Assembly (NCBI RefSeq): GCF_027595985.1
Contig: NC_073307.1
Location: forward strand, 12,220,432 to 12,284,431
From: Sorex araneus
Taxonomy: Eukaryota; Chordata; Mammalia; Eulipotyphla; Soricidae
DNA: 64,000 nucleotides
Reading direction: 5' to 3'
Within the stretch, counting starts at the first letter, position 1. Every line of letters begins with the position of its first letter. The notes beneath the pieces were generated by a model. The model made no database searches, was not told where the DNA came from, and saw only the letters and a program-made list of their open reading frames with translations. Position numbers and translations under genes: made by a program. This document shows positions 21,707-33,767 of this stretch, in pieces.

Positions 21707-23411
21707 ACTGTGGAATGATACACGGTCCAAAACACCTTTTTCTGCTTTACCAGCACTAAAAACAACACCACATGAAACCACTTGTTTGTGTCTCCAAGTT
21801 CCCCACAACACTAAAAACAGGCTTTGGGGTGGTGCAGCCAAAGTGCCCTCTGTTCTTGACCCAGTTAGGAGCCCCATGGATAAGTGTCGATTAATGAAAT
21901 AGTGGCAATGATGAGACTGACCACCGGCACAGCCAAAAGAGAAAAAATAAATAAAAAGAAATGAATGAATGCCTTTATGGTCAATGTCAAAGGTCAGGAA
22001 ACGAGAATGCCAGTCTGTCAAGACTGAGAATCTGGTGCTTTTATTCAGTTCATGTTGTTCATGGTTAACTGTTCACTCCTGAATATTCTCCTTCCTGGAG
22101 ACTCTGTTAAGGATTCCTGGGGAATCTTCTCTCTCTCTTTTTTTTTTTCTTCTTTTTCTTTTTCTCATTTGCTTCATTTGCTTTCTCCTTTCTCTTTTCC
22201 TTGTGCCAGAAAGCAAATACCTCACAATTCTGGAGGCTAATAGACATAGAAATAAATCCCAAGATATAGTTTTTAAATAATAAATTTATAAGTCATATAA
22301 TTTATAAGTCTATCAATGGATTTATAATTGAATTTCTAATTTACATTTTATAATTGAATATCATTTATCATTTGAAAAATTAATATCTTTCCCTGCCATA
22401 GGACTGTCAGTGAGTGCTTGACACAGGTAGGACTTCCTGCTACATAATAGGGCTCCAAGAAATATGACGCATCAAAACACTTTCTTACCTTCTCCCATAA
22501 CTCACATGATTTTGCTACTTTGGAAGATTGTGTTGATAGGCTCATCACTTGATTTGTCGGAGTCCTTTGAAGTGTACAATTTTTTGGTCCTTCTTCCACC
22601 CCTCGCCTCACTCCTCTCGCCCCAAAGCTTCTGTGAAGACTTTCTTTCTTATCCTTCTACTTTGCAAGTTTCACATCGACACCATTTGATTGATCGTGTT
22701 GGGGCTTTTCCGGGTCTCCAGATGTGTCTCCCATCAAACCAAACACTGTCTTTTCAGAAATAGCCCCCACCCTTTTCATTAGCTCCTTTTATTTTCTACT
22801 AGCTTCCAGATCACTTATCAGATTTATTTTGGGTTCATCTTCTATGTTTCTTAACTTTTTTGTATTTTCCTTCCTTTTTTATTTACAGAGCTCTCTCTGC
22901 ACTCACTGCTTTGGTTCCAAAATGTTAATTTTTTTTTTTGTGAACTGTGTCTTACCCACCATTCAAATCATATGTTTAGTTCTTCGTTTCATCCCAGTGT
23001 TTTATTGCAGTGAGTTCTGATTGGTTTGATTCTCCTTCAAAATTGTACTGACACATTTTCAAAGTCCTCTTAATTTTAAAATATTCGATTTAATGTATTT
23101 AGAATATGCAGTTAAAACGTGTCTCATGTATTTACAGTGCATATCTATGAACTCCAAAATGTTTGTGGATTTCTCTCTTTCTTGTTTATGAGCTCTCAGG
23201 TTCTCATGCTTTGTTTCCTTACGTGTATTGCAGTCTTATATTACTTTTATGAGATATTAATCTTCCTTGGAGAATGTCTCCAGTGGCGGATCTAGGGCCT
23301 GGGCAAAGTCAGACCCCAAACGTAGGACTTAGACTTGTTTCATCATGTGCCTCAACCCTTCCAGTCTTTTTTCACTTCAAAGTTGCTGCCAGCTTAAGAT
23401 TTTTTCAGATT
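21707..23411. other. Anonymous AT-rich DNA, 1.7 kb
   Basis: Contains a pyrimidine-rich run at about 22120-22200 and a short cluster of repeated words at 22268-22370 (aatttataagtc twice, tttataattgaat twice). No exon or recognised transposon. Confidence 0.4.
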
Positions 23412-23520
23412 TCTTTGATATGCCAAAAACAGTAACAACTAGTCTCACAATGGATATGTTACTGGTGCCCACTTGAGCAAATCAATGAGCAACAGGATGA
23501 TAGTGACAGTAACAGTGATT
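23412..23520 (+). mobile_element. 5'-truncated RTE-tailed SINE
   Basis: Starts in the middle section at gatatgccaaaaacagtaac and keeps the RTE-like tail (ttgagcaaatcaatgagcaa). It ends in a degenerate agtgac/agtaac repeat. The tRNA-like head is absent, which is typical of 5' truncation during reverse transcription. Confidence 0.85.
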
Positions 23521-23554
23521 ATAGGTATGAGAATTCTTTCTTCAAGCACAAGAA

Positions 23555-23760
23555 AAACTAGTTTATAGTTACAAACTCTTGGGTTTTACTTTAAGTTGTT
23601 AATGATGATTTATTACATTTAATATTCAAACACAAGTCTGACCACCATTACACCTTTTCACCACCATTATTTTTAATTTTCTCAACCATCACCCAAGCGT
23701 GCCCCAAGATCAGGCCCTAAATAATTAATTTCATGTTACTTGGTATGAATAATTCACGAA
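23555..23760 (-). mobile_element. Old L1-type 3' UTR fragment
   Basis: tagttacaaactcttgggtt, tttaatattcaaacacaagt and caccattacaccttttcacc resemble, in the same order, the 3' half of the L1-tailed elements at 12213 and 16411. Heavily diverged. Confidence 0.45.
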
Positions 23761-23954
23761 AAATAATCAGAAAAGGTTTCCTTAGAAGAAAGTATGTGAA
23801 GATGATTGTATCTCATCCTGGAGCCATTAAGCCCTCACTGACATGTTGTGACAGGTTAAGCCTTGTGTGTTGATATTTTCTTAATCGAGATAGGTTGCTT
23901 TATAGCTTGGGTTTTGTTTTGTTTTTAACCCTGTTTATAACCAAAATATTTCTT

Positions 23955-24062
23955 TTCTTTTTATCTTTGGTTGTCTTTGACAAACCCATTGATGCCAGGG
24001 ATGGAAGCCAGGTCTCCTTCATGTGAAGCCGGCGCTCCATCCACGGCCGCCGCCCCAGCCCT
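23955..24062 (-). mobile_element. Old SINE, minus strand
   Basis: caaacccattgatgccaggg, ccaggtctccttcatgtgaa and ccgccgccccagccc give the promoter half of a minus-strand copy. Confidence 0.55.
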
Positions 24063-24369
24063 CTCCCAGGTTTAAGACGGGCCCTTCCTGAATACCTAAG
24101 GAGACGGCACAGGTGCCATGGGGCGGGCAGGGCTATTTCTAGCTCACCCCAACAATAGCACCATAGTCATTTGGGGCTCAGGTTTGTCTCATAAAGGGTG
24201 TGTCTCTTGCTGAGCTTCTCATGTGAGGCCAAGCCTGTGCTTTATTTTCCACCCTATAAAACTATAACACAGCGCTAAAGTTACTGCTCAAGTTCATTAA
24301 GGTCAGGAAATACCCTCCAAACATAAACTTTGTTTATCTTTTTGAGTTCCCACATTCTTATCATTTATC
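24063..24369. other. Anonymous DNA
   Basis: Nothing recognised. Confidence 0.4.
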
Positions 24370-25270
24370 TTTAAAAAAAATTTTTTAATTGCTGTTTAGG
24401 TAACATGATTACAATAGTATTATTGTTTTTGGTTTTGATGGTCAGAGTTACCGCACCTTCACCAACACAAACCACCAGCACTCTCCGCCACTGTCCTCAT
24501 GTCACTTCCTTTAACTCATGACTTAATTATTCCAGCTCATGGAGGCAACCATGACTTTTTATTATTGTTGTTCATATTAATTTATTAAGGTTGCATTCAT
24601 TAGGATGTAAATAGTTATGTTTTAGGAGTATACAACATGCCCACGACAAAATTGCTAATATCCTTTGGCCACATCTGTAGGACCCGACACTCCCCACCCG
24701 CTTAGGTCACCTCAGTTCTGCTGTGAGAGTTTAAGGGGTTTATTTGCACTGGACATGGTCTATTCCTTCAAAAACTCGCTCTGAGTCCATCCAGTATTTG
24801 TCTGTCTCTTGCCTTGTTCCGCTAGTCAGAATGACACCCTCCATTTCCATTGAGGTAGTATCAAAAAGTCAGACTTCTTCTTTTTGGTTCTATGACATGA
24901 GCTGAGTATGTCATGTATATCCACGTCACACCCAAAGCACAGCTTCTCCATCCACTCATCTGTGGTTGAGTACTTGGATTATTTTCAGATGCTCCCTATT
25001 GTAAATGGTGCTGTGGTGAACATAGCTAGATATCTAGCCTTTGAGAAATGCATTTATCTAGCATTTTGTGTCCTTGAGATGTACAAGTAGGAATATAATT
25101 GCTGGGTCCTAAAGCTATGTTATTTATTTATTTTTTTTTTTTTGAGAAATCTCCACTGTTGCCCATAGACATTCATGTAAACTGGTACATTCCTCTCAAG
25201 AGTGAATGGGTGTGCCTTTATCACATCCGTTGTTTCTGGTCTTTAGGATATAGGCCTTTTTCAACGTTTT
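24370..25270 (-). mobile_element. Old L1 3' end, minus strand
   Basis: From the left: T/A-rich end, 3' UTR-like sequence, then the complement of the ORF2 end: tctccatccactcatctgtg, ctattgtaaatggtgctgtg and ataattgctgggtcctaaag. These match the same positions in the better-preserved L1 at 45440-45600. Diverged, with no intact frame. Confidence 0.65.
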
Positions 25271-25407
25271 TAAAGTGACATCTCCTGGCATTTTGCAATC
25301 CAGATATTTCTTTCTCAAGCCACATTATGAGTTTCATGTTAGCAACAGCCCGGTCTGGTGCCATATCCACTGACTGGGTATGTCTGAGCTTACCTTTATG
25401 ATTTGTA

Positions 25408-25492
25408 AGTTCTGACATTGATGCCAATTGATCTTCTGACATTGTTGATGTTCTGACATTGTTCTGACATGTATGTTCTGACATTGATGCCA
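25408..25492. repeat. Irregular tandem motif ttctgacattg
   Basis: The word ttctgacat occurs five times within 85 bp with variable spacing. Two of the copies carry the longer form ttctgacattgatgcca. A local minisatellite-like expansion. Confidence 0.8.
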
Positions 25493-25499
25493 GTTGCCT

Positions 25500-26324
25500 G
25501 ATTGCCCTGCTTTGTGATCAGACCCCCAAAAGACCCATTGTTTGTGTCATTTTGCTGAGATTTATAATTCAAAGAAGTCAGTTGTATTTCATTCCCAATT
25601 ATTTTTTGGCTTAGCAATAAAACTTGCTACAGAAGAAAGAGAGATAAAGAAGATACAATTAACAAAGAATCCTAATTTTGGACAGTCTAAAGGCGCCAGA
25701 GAGTGGAGGCTGGGCTGTTTTTCTGTGCCTTTCCCTCGGTAGGATTCTGCTGAGTTGGCCTTCACATTCACAAAGTCTATTGTTTACGAAGGTTTGAACA
25801 TTTTCTTACTGACCCCGAGCCTGGGTGTGCCTTTGGAATAACAAAAGATGAATAAACTAAATAAATTTAATGTTATTTTTGAAGGAAGTTCTTAAAGTGA
25901 GCTTGAAAAGACAGAGGGGACTCGGAATGTATACCTAGGATCCTGCTGGTGAATTTGTTTCCACAACACACGCCCCAGAGGCCCTAAGATAGAGGGTGAG
26001 ACTATCAGTGTGGAAGGGAAATCTCTCAGCCGGCTCCTATTACTGATGAGGAAATCAAACCCCAGAGAAATTGCATGACCCGTTTAGCATCACACAATCA
26101 AACCAACTCCAGAAATGAATCTCCCGATTCCTAGGAACTCTTTTTTTTTTTTATTTAATCCCTCTCATTTATATTATGCTGTTATGTGATATTCAGGTTT
26201 CATGGCACCAAGAATGAACATGTATAAATTTAATACACCTAGCAGATTTAGTAAATTTAATTTGGGCCTAATGACAGATTTATTGCAAATAAGTAGAGAC
26301 CATCTATTGAAAAAAAATGAATGA
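25500..26324. other. Anonymous DNA
   Basis: No exon or transposon recognised. A T-run lies at 26141-26151. Confidence 0.4.
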
Positions 26325-26425
26325 GTTTAGGGCCAGAAAGAGAGTACAGAGGTTAAGGCACAAGCTGACCCCAGTTAAATCCCTGTCACTAAGGTCCACA
26401 AGCATCACAGGGTACAACCGTGACC
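26325..26425 (+). mobile_element. Old SINE, partial
   Basis: gtttagggccagaaagagag, then ttaaggcacaagctgacccc and a decayed B box. The 3' body cannot be followed with confidence. Confidence 0.5.
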
Positions 26426-26595
26426 ACACAGCATCCAAACACCATCAGGGTGAATTGTGTAATTTGTGATACTACAGAACCTGTGTAACCATATCCTTGG
26501 ACCTTTACATTAAACTCCTGGCCCAGATAGCCAAGAACCACAAGGAAGGGCCCTGGACTTCCTGAGCACTGCTTGAGGATTACCCCCATTTCCTC

Positions 26596-26643
26596 CACTG
26601 CCCCCCCACACACACACCAAGCACACATACACACACACACACA
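26596..26643. repeat. (CA)n microsatellite
   Basis: Interrupted cacaca tract with aagcacacata interruption. Confidence 0.9.
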
Positions 26644-28953
26644 TATGAAACATTGATTTTTAAAAAAGTTTTATTCCATAGTCTAGGATTAATCTTTTAA
26701 TCTTTCAGTGAGTTTTCTTGACCAGCTCAATAACTAGAACACTAGGACATATCCAAGTTACTTAAGGGTAGCATTACTACTCAAGATAAAACTATTACTG
26801 CCTACATTTTGAAATAAACTTATAAATTTATTTATTTTAAAATAGCTATATCTTTTAAGCTTCCTTTTGTCATTATCACTTCTTATAAGACCCAAATCAG
26901 TGACAACTAAGAAGCTATAGAGTTACAGATAAGGCAGAAGAGGAATTCGAAATATGTATAAAGTAAACCTCCGAACTTGATAGAATTAACGAGGTCAGAG
27001 ACCAAAAGAAGGATCAAGTATCTTCACTTTACCAAGGTTATGGCTTCAGTGAACCATACAGACCAATCCACATCACCATGGTGGTCTCTCAGGTCTTAGA
27101 AAAATAGCACGAAATTGTTTATGTCAGACCAGAGCTGATGGATTGGATTGGACACATCCAATGTATATTCAGAGCCACATATATTTTTTTTACCTTGAAC
27201 AGCTATTATATAATTATGAATATCCCTCCACGGGAGAATTAATAGCTCACACTTGACATTATTTTTGGACACATTCGAGGTTTTGTCTATTTCAAAAACA
27301 TGATCCAAGATTCCAATAGATAACCCAGGATCTTTGGTTTTGGAACGTTCCAGACTCCACAGGTTTTACAGAAGTTTTTTTGTGGGCTTGTTTTTTTTTT
27401 TTTTTTTTAGTTACTGAGGAATAATCAAATCCAGCAGGGATTTTTGTTTGCTTTCTTTTAAGTAAAGACATAGAAAATTCCCTTCTCTAGTGTACATCTG
27501 CAGGAGATCAAAGCTAGTGCAAGAGTATGTCCAGAGTACTCCAGTTGTGAAATCACAGCCCTGCCCATCAGGACAACTGATTTTTATTCACAGCAAAAAA
27601 TTGAAGATAGAGTAAATATTTCATACACTAATAATAAGGGGTCCTCAATCCTCAAAATATAAAATTCCATAAAACATGGAGTTTTTTTAAAATGCCACTT
27701 TTACTGGTAATTGTGCCAAGTATCAAAAAGAAAATACTAGGTAACTAAGTCTAAATGAAGCCTACTTAAAAAGAAAGATCATTTCTCCTGACAGTTTTTG
27801 TTCCAAAATTAATGCATGATACAGATGCTAGCACAGAAAAAAGGGAAACTTTTAAAAATATATTTGCCAAGGGAAAAAATTCTTCCTACTGAGCTTTGAT
27901 ATTTCCAAAATGTGTCTAGCTATTTTTGAAGTTTTTTTTCCTGCCAATTGGAAATTTGATGCACTTGGAGGGAAATAAAAGGCTCATGGAAGAAACAAAT
28001 CCAAATAAAATAAAATAAAATAAATTTAAAAAAAAAAGAAACAAATCAGAGGACAGGATCTATTAACGGAAAACAGAGGAAAATGTTGAGAATAAAAGAT
28101 TGAAACAGAGTGAAGAATTTCATGATCCATCCATGCATTCTTTCTGTTTTTTCTTTGCTAACTGAGTATACCAACATCCTTCTTGAAACTGGAGGCAAAG
28201 CATCAAAGTACTTTTCTTTTCTGTGCTTTATGTTCCAGCGCAGGGTCTGACTTGCTTTGTCTCTGACAGGCCAAGTAATAAATATTTCAGGTTTGATTCC
28301 AGTGGGACCTGGAGTCTCTACCACGGCTCTATGGCTTTGCTGTTGTGAGTGCCAAAACTGTCACAGAAAATCAAGCAAATGGCTGATTCTGAGTTGCAGT
28401 GAAGTTATTAAACCGGCAGGCTGAAGTGGCTCTTCATTCGCAGTTTTCAAGCATCTGCATTGGAGGTGAGAAGCATCTCCCAGCAATGACGAGATGGTAC
28501 AGCCAACCTGCCCTGTTCGAAGGCGGGGGCATCGTGTAGCTGGACTGCAACCATACATTCAAGTGGGCAATATCTTATTAGGAGGACCTGAGTCAGAGTA
28601 ATTCAGGAAATGTTATCAAAATGTGAAATTTTATTAACTTGGTGACGTGGTTGATGCCTGGGGCTTGCAGGATTCCATGGACGGGAAACTACATGATCCC
28701 ACCAAGAGACAGCAACGAAGAAGCCGGAACATTGGTGTTCTCTCTGGCTTAGCTCATGGAAAATGCCATTGTGTAAATCAACGAGGCCAATTTTCTATAA
28801 TCAAAGCTGCTGAGAAAATTGTGGTAGAGAAACAATAGCTCTACAGAAAATGCTATGGTATATAGTATAAATTGAAGGCCAGCCTGGAGAAAAATAAGCT
28901 TAATAATTAATAATGATCAATACAAATAGAAAATTTATTTTTAGGTTCTCGAA
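26644..28953. other. Anonymous AT-rich DNA, 2.3 kb
   Basis: Contains a long T-run (27391-27408) and an AAAAT repeat (about 28004-28023). Minus-strand frames at 28046-28324 and 28361-28558 lie next to each other but resemble no known protein. No SINE appears in this interval, which is unusual for the window. Confidence 0.4.
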
Positions 28954-29148
28954 CAGTGTTTCCCAACCTTCTTTCCAACCGTGGCCGCCTTCCAGCCTTG
29001 TTTCTTTCCTATGACACTCACTGTCGTGCGAGTTGGCTCTCTAGTCTTGTGCCCTAGCCCCTCCTTTATGAAGGTTTCCTCTTGTGGTCCCCTTGGAATA
29101 TTCTGGATCCCTAGAGGAGACATGTGGTTCTTAGTTGAGAAACGCTAC
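28954..29148. mobile_element. hAT-like miniature DNA transposon
   Basis: About 195 bp bounded by imperfect terminal inverted repeats: left cagtgtttcccaac, right gttgagaaacgctac. These match at most positions when one is reversed and complemented. The termini have the style of mammalian hAT (Charlie/MER5-type) elements. No transposase is present. Flanks ttctcgaa and tctgaagc could be a decayed 8-bp duplication. Orientation cannot be set. Confidence 0.55.
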
Positions 29149-30109
29149 TCTGAAGCATGACAGACACAATCTTCTTTCATGAGAAATAAATGCTAGAAAT
29201 CACTCGCGTCCAGACAACAGGAATACCTGTGTGAGTCATGGCTAACAGTGCCTCTCCTGAAATAGTTCATCACGCCAGGAGGACGCCTCGTGGGTGTCAA
29301 AGTAAGAGGGCAAAGGGGTCACGCCAAATTCTTTGCACTTGACTCAAGACTATGTGAAGTTCAAAGGCTTTGTTCTTCAGGAACAGTCTTCTTCTGAGAC
29401 AAAGTTTGTCCAGAAATACATACTCTTCACTTCTACATGGACAATTCAAAGCAAAACCCGGAGATTTGGATGCAGAGGACCACAGACACAGATCCTAATT
29501 CAGTTGATGAATCATCAGCGCATAGCAATGTGGTAACACTCCAGAACAAGTCTATTTCCATTCAGAAAAATAAAATTCGTGGGTATGAAGGAGAAAACAA
29601 GGGAGGAAAGGGAGGCAGAGTTGCCAGCTACTAACACCATAACCAGGAAGTTCTTTGCCTATTTGGGCTAGTTAATAACTCACAGTGGCCATTTTGAGTG
29701 TTACCTCAGTTCCAAGCACTCAATTTCCATGCCTCTAAATAACAATGACCCAAACAAATCCTGAACATACAAGATAAAATATTTATTCTGTATGATTACT
29801 GGCAGTTAACAGGTGAAAAAGAAAAAAATGCACAAAAGTAATTTATCATTTATCTCAGAATCTCTGTAAAACCTGTTTTACAGAGTAAAATTTACTTAAT
29901 TTTACTTACTTAAAAAAACTAATTTACTTAATATTTCCTCTAGAAATGATCTTTTTGAGCTCTTTTCACATGGGCTCTAAAGTAATTCAAGAAATAGAGC
30001 TCAGTTCAAGAATGCTCATAGAACAATAGAAAGTATATCGCCTTGGTTCAACAAAGCTTGATTTACCAGGATTCAGATTAGTGATGAGGGTTTCAGAGAA
30101 GTCTTTTAC
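29149..30109. other. Anonymous DNA
   Basis: Unique-looking. The frames at 29333-29634 are not recognisable. Confidence 0.4.
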
Positions 30110-30126
30110 TCAATATAAAATGTTTT

Positions 30127-30307
30127 TTTTTGTTTTTTTTTTCTTTTTGGGTCACACCCGGCGATGCACAGGGATTACTCCTGGTTCTAAACTCAGGAAT
30201 TACTCCTGGCATTGTTCAGGGGACCATATGGGATGCTGGGATTCGAACCCAGGTCGGCCGCGTGCAAGGCAAACGCCCTACCCGCTGTGCTATCACTCCA
30301 GCCCCCA
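30127..30307 (-). mobile_element. A-tailed SINE with 17-bp TSD
   Basis: Full-length minus-strand copy (gggtcacacccggcgatgca, B-box complement ggattcgaacccaggtcg, head ctatcactccagccccc). Perfect TSD tcaatataaaatgtttt at 30110-30126 and 30308-30324. Confidence 0.95.
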
Positions 30308-30487
30308 TCAATATAAAATGTTTTAAGGTATATTTTAACCACTTAAAAAAAAACTTTAAAAAGGAATGTGTGTAGCATACAGATTAAGTGTGTAGATTTT
30401 ATAACTGAACAAACCCAACTTCAAATCCTGATTTTGTAGGAGGAAGAAAGCTACCTAATTACTCTGACTCATTATAAAATGAGTAGC

Positions 30488-30910
30488 AGGCTGGAGAGAT
30501 CGGTCAGTTGGGCTGGGTTTGGGCTTTCCATGAGGAAGGCCCAAGTTCGATGCGCAGTATCACATGGTCTCTCTAGCTCTGCCAGGAGCAGCCCACAAGC
30601 ACAGAACTGGTAATAACCTGAACACCTTCAGCAAGGGACTGGGGCAATAGCCCAGCAGGTAGGGCATTTGCCTTACACGTGGCCAACCCGAGTTCAATTC
30701 CTCCATCTCTCTCTGAGAGCTTGGCAAGCTACCGAGAGTATCCCGCCCACAGCAGAGCCTGGCAAGCTACCCATGGCGTATTCTACATGCCAAAAACAAT
30801 AACAACAAGTCTCACAATGGAGACGTTACTGGTGCCTGCTTGGGCAAATTGATGAACGACAGTGCCACAGTGCCACAGTGCTACCTCCAGCAAGATAACA
30901 CACCAAAAAG
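30488..30910 (+). mobile_element. Old SINE split by a younger SINE
   Basis: Head ggctggagagatcggtcagt, B-box-like agttcgatgcgcagta, body caggagcagcccacaagcac up to caccttcagcaag. It is interrupted by the RTE-tailed SINE at 30636-30882 and resumes at ataacacaccaaaaagaaaa, its A-rich tail. Confidence 0.75.
30636..30882 (+). mobile_element. RTE-tailed SINE inserted in an older SINE
   Basis: Head ggactggggcaatagcccag, B box gagttcaattcc, middle agagtatcccgcccacagca, tail tggtgcctgcttgggcaaat, end (cagtgccacagtgccacagtgct). TSD accttcagcaag (30624-30635) and acctccagcaag (30883-30894), 11 of 12 identical. Confidence 0.9.
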
Positions 30911-32002
30911 AAAACCCTCACAACCCAAATTCTTCTTTATAATGAAATACCTACTTAAATTCTTCAAAAACATCCAACAGGTTTAAAGTGGCGGTAACAT
31001 CTAATGTGACCTTTCTTCTTCTTAGGGACCAAATTTGTTAATACTGCATCAGGCCCAGTAGTTTACCTCTCGGAGTTATTTCAAACTCCCCTAGGTCTCC
31101 AGCTCAGTCATTCTGAAGGGGTTATTGTACAACAGACACTAAAAAGTAGATCATTGATCTTGCAAATAAAATCTTGGGATCTTTAAGACTAGCAAAACTG
31201 AAGTGATATAGGAAAAATAGAAAGCTTAAAAAAAACAAAAACCGAGAGCTCTAATCCTTACCTGTTTAAACCTCATAGTATAAATAACCAGGCCTTGTAA
31301 TTACCTGACACTTGATGCTTTGTGCAGGACAATGATTACAAAGGGCACTTGTGGAAACAGAATCCTCTAGATGCCAAAGTTTGCCTCCCTGACTGTCATA
31401 TTTCCTACATCTGGGCTAAGAACTCAGGTGACTTGGCAAAGAGAAATAAATATAACACATATATATTGACAGAAAAGCTAGGAACCAGGACCAAGTAATT
31501 AAAAAAATGCTGGCAAGTATCCTCTGTCCACTTTTATTGTTTTTATATCTCGATTCTATTGCTTTTTTGTTGTCTCTGTGGAGGATAATAGAAGTTTCAA
31601 GTATGATAGAGACATAAGAGGAACTACTAAAACTGACCTAAAACTACTAAAAATGAATCCTGTCACACATATTGCAAGTCACTGAAAGCACAGACAGAAC
31701 AGGACCTGACCTTTGAAAAGTCTTTGCTATGAGCTGGGTCAGTCCCTTAATTGAACGACACATCTCAGCTTGGCTTTCTGTCTTTAGTGTTCTCCACTGA
31801 ACATTCCCAGTACATGGAGATGTGTTGGAGCTCTAGTTATGGTGACTGCTAACTTATTCAATGAAATGGTCATATTCAAAGAGTCAAGAGCAACTAATCA
31901 GAGATGTTTCTTTGTCAAAATAATATATCCTACAAAGATGTTAGTTTCTGATAGCAGGGTATAATATGTAGACTTTATCCTCTTTTTAAGTAAAGTTTTA
32001 TT
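30911..32002. other. Anonymous AT-rich DNA
   Basis: No exon or transposon recognised. Confidence 0.4.
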
Positions 32003-32182
32003 GGATTGGGGAGATAGCTCAAAGGGCCGGAGCTCATATTTTGCATGAGGGAGCCCCAAGTCGAATCCCTGATACTACAGTTTCCCTGGGTACCACTGGG
32101 AGAAATATTCCTCTGGCACCAAACTGGGACGACCACCGTGTATGGTCCAGAAACACAACAACAACAATAACAACAAAAATAA
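32003..32182 (+). mobile_element. Old SINE with (CAA)n-type tail
   Basis: ggattggggagatagctcaa head, decayed B box (agtcgaatccctgata), body, then acaacaacaacaataacaac as the A-rich tail. Confidence 0.75.
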
Positions 32183-32222
32183 GTTTGATTGATTTACTAC
32201 TGGCTTATAATGTATAAATTAC

Positions 32223-32474
32223 AGGGCTGGAGTGATAGCGCAATGGATAGGGCATTCACCTTGCAAGCAGCTGACCCAGGTTCGATTATTCTGCCCCTCT
32301 CGGAGAGCCCAGCAAGCTACTGAGATTATCTCGCCCGCACGGCATAGCCTGGCAAGCTACCCGTGACATATTCGATATGCCAAAAACAGTAACAAGTCTC
32401 ACAATAGAGACATTACTGGTGCTCACTTGAGCAAATCGATGAACAATGGGATGACAGTGATATAGTGATAGAGG
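32223..32474 (+). mobile_element. RTE-tailed SINE
   Basis: Full length: agggctggagtgatagcgca, B box ggttcgattattc, middle, tail acttgagcaaatcgatgaac, end gatagtgatatagtgata type repeat. Confidence 0.9.
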
Positions 32475-32905
32475 AGTATGACCAAGTTCTCGTACCATTC
32501 ATGCTATTAAATTGACCCCTTTTACCCATTGCTGGCACCCCTTCTTTCCCTAGCCTCCTCTAGGAAGTCCTATTTCCCCTCAGAATCTAAGAGTTACTTT
32601 CACTGTGATATGTTAGCTCATTTCTTTTGATTATTGATGAGCAACGGGATGACAGTGACAGTGACATTCATATTCACATGAGAAAGAGATGATCCTTTAT
32701 CTATCTTGTCTTTCAACGTCTTGTTTGGCTCAACATAATCACCTCACGTTTTATTCATGTTATTACAAAAGACAGATTTTATCTTATTTAAAAAGATGAG
32801 TAGTGTTCAATTGAGTACAATAGAGCCCAGCTTCTTTATCCTTTCATCTGTCAATGGGTAGTTTGTTTTCAGGTCTTAGCTATTATGAGTAATGTGGACA
32901 GCCTC
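32475..32905 (-). mobile_element. Old L1-like fragment, minus strand
   Basis: tctttatcctttcatctgtc, aatgggtagtttgttttcag and tagctattatgagtaatgtg correspond in order to the complement of the L1 ORF2 end (compare 45450-45530). Strongly diverged. A tiny RTE-tail fragment lies inside at 32630-32664. Confidence 0.5.
32630..32664 (+). mobile_element. Tail-only RTE/SINE insertion
   Basis: Only the last part of the RTE-type tail is present: gatgagcaacgggatgacag followed by tgacagtgac. There is no head or middle, so it is either an extreme 5' truncation of an RTE-tailed SINE or of the RTE itself. Confidence 0.8.
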
Positions 32906-32954
32906 TTTTAATGAATTTCTTTAAGTTGAATAGTTTATTTAATTTTGTGGATTT

Positions 32955-33104
32955 TTTTAAACACACCTGACTATGCTCAGGACTTACTCCTGGGTCTGTA
33001 CTCAGGAACCACTCCTGGTAGTGTTTAGGGAACCGTGTGTAATGCTGGCGATCAAACCCTGGTTGATGGCATGTAAGGTAAGCACCCTAAATTGCTCAGG
33101 CCTG
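32955..33104 (-). mobile_element. Old SINE, minus strand
   Basis: cacctgactatgctcaggac, ctgtactcaggaaccactcc, ggcgatcaaaccctggttga and ttgctcaggcct at the head. Confidence 0.7.
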
Positions 33105-33757
33105 AAGATGAATAGTTTAAATGGATTATAAATTGTATATTTGCTATAAAGAATATAATTAAAATACTGGGTCTTGAAGATTTATTTCTATTCAGTGTCC
33201 TTTCAATTTCACAAAATTTTAAAACTATCTACTATGTACAAGAATTGATTTTGTTTGGTGTTGGATAAACACTATGGAGATTAACTTAATAGGGTACCTA
33301 CTATCAAGCAACAGAAACAAATTTCAATTACACATATGCAATAGTAAGTTCCATATGATAACTATGAATTAAATACTATGGGAACATAAGGAATTTGCAT
33401 AAGCTTAATTAAATATGGGAAAACCGTATTTTTATGAAGACATATATAAGTTTCTATAGGAGGAAAGGGATAAAGAAGAGTGAATTTCCCATTACTTTCT
33501 TTCCTCCTGCATAACAACCACAATTTATGTTTTGGAGATACAGAAATTTAAACGACAACAACATAAACCAACCATCAGAACCAAGAAATCACAAAAGAGA
33601 GCAGGGCTGAGAAGCATATCTGATAGGATAATCCCACCCATAAAATAAACGGAAGGGATTTTAAGAATGATAGTGAGACATGGAAACCAACTCAAAGAAA
33701 ACCACTGTCACTCTACATTTCAAATGCTTTGATGCTAAATATATGTAAAGGAATAAA
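33105..33757. other. Anonymous AT-rich DNA
   Basis: No feature recognised. Confidence 0.4.
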
Positions 33758-33767
33758 GGTGGTTTTT

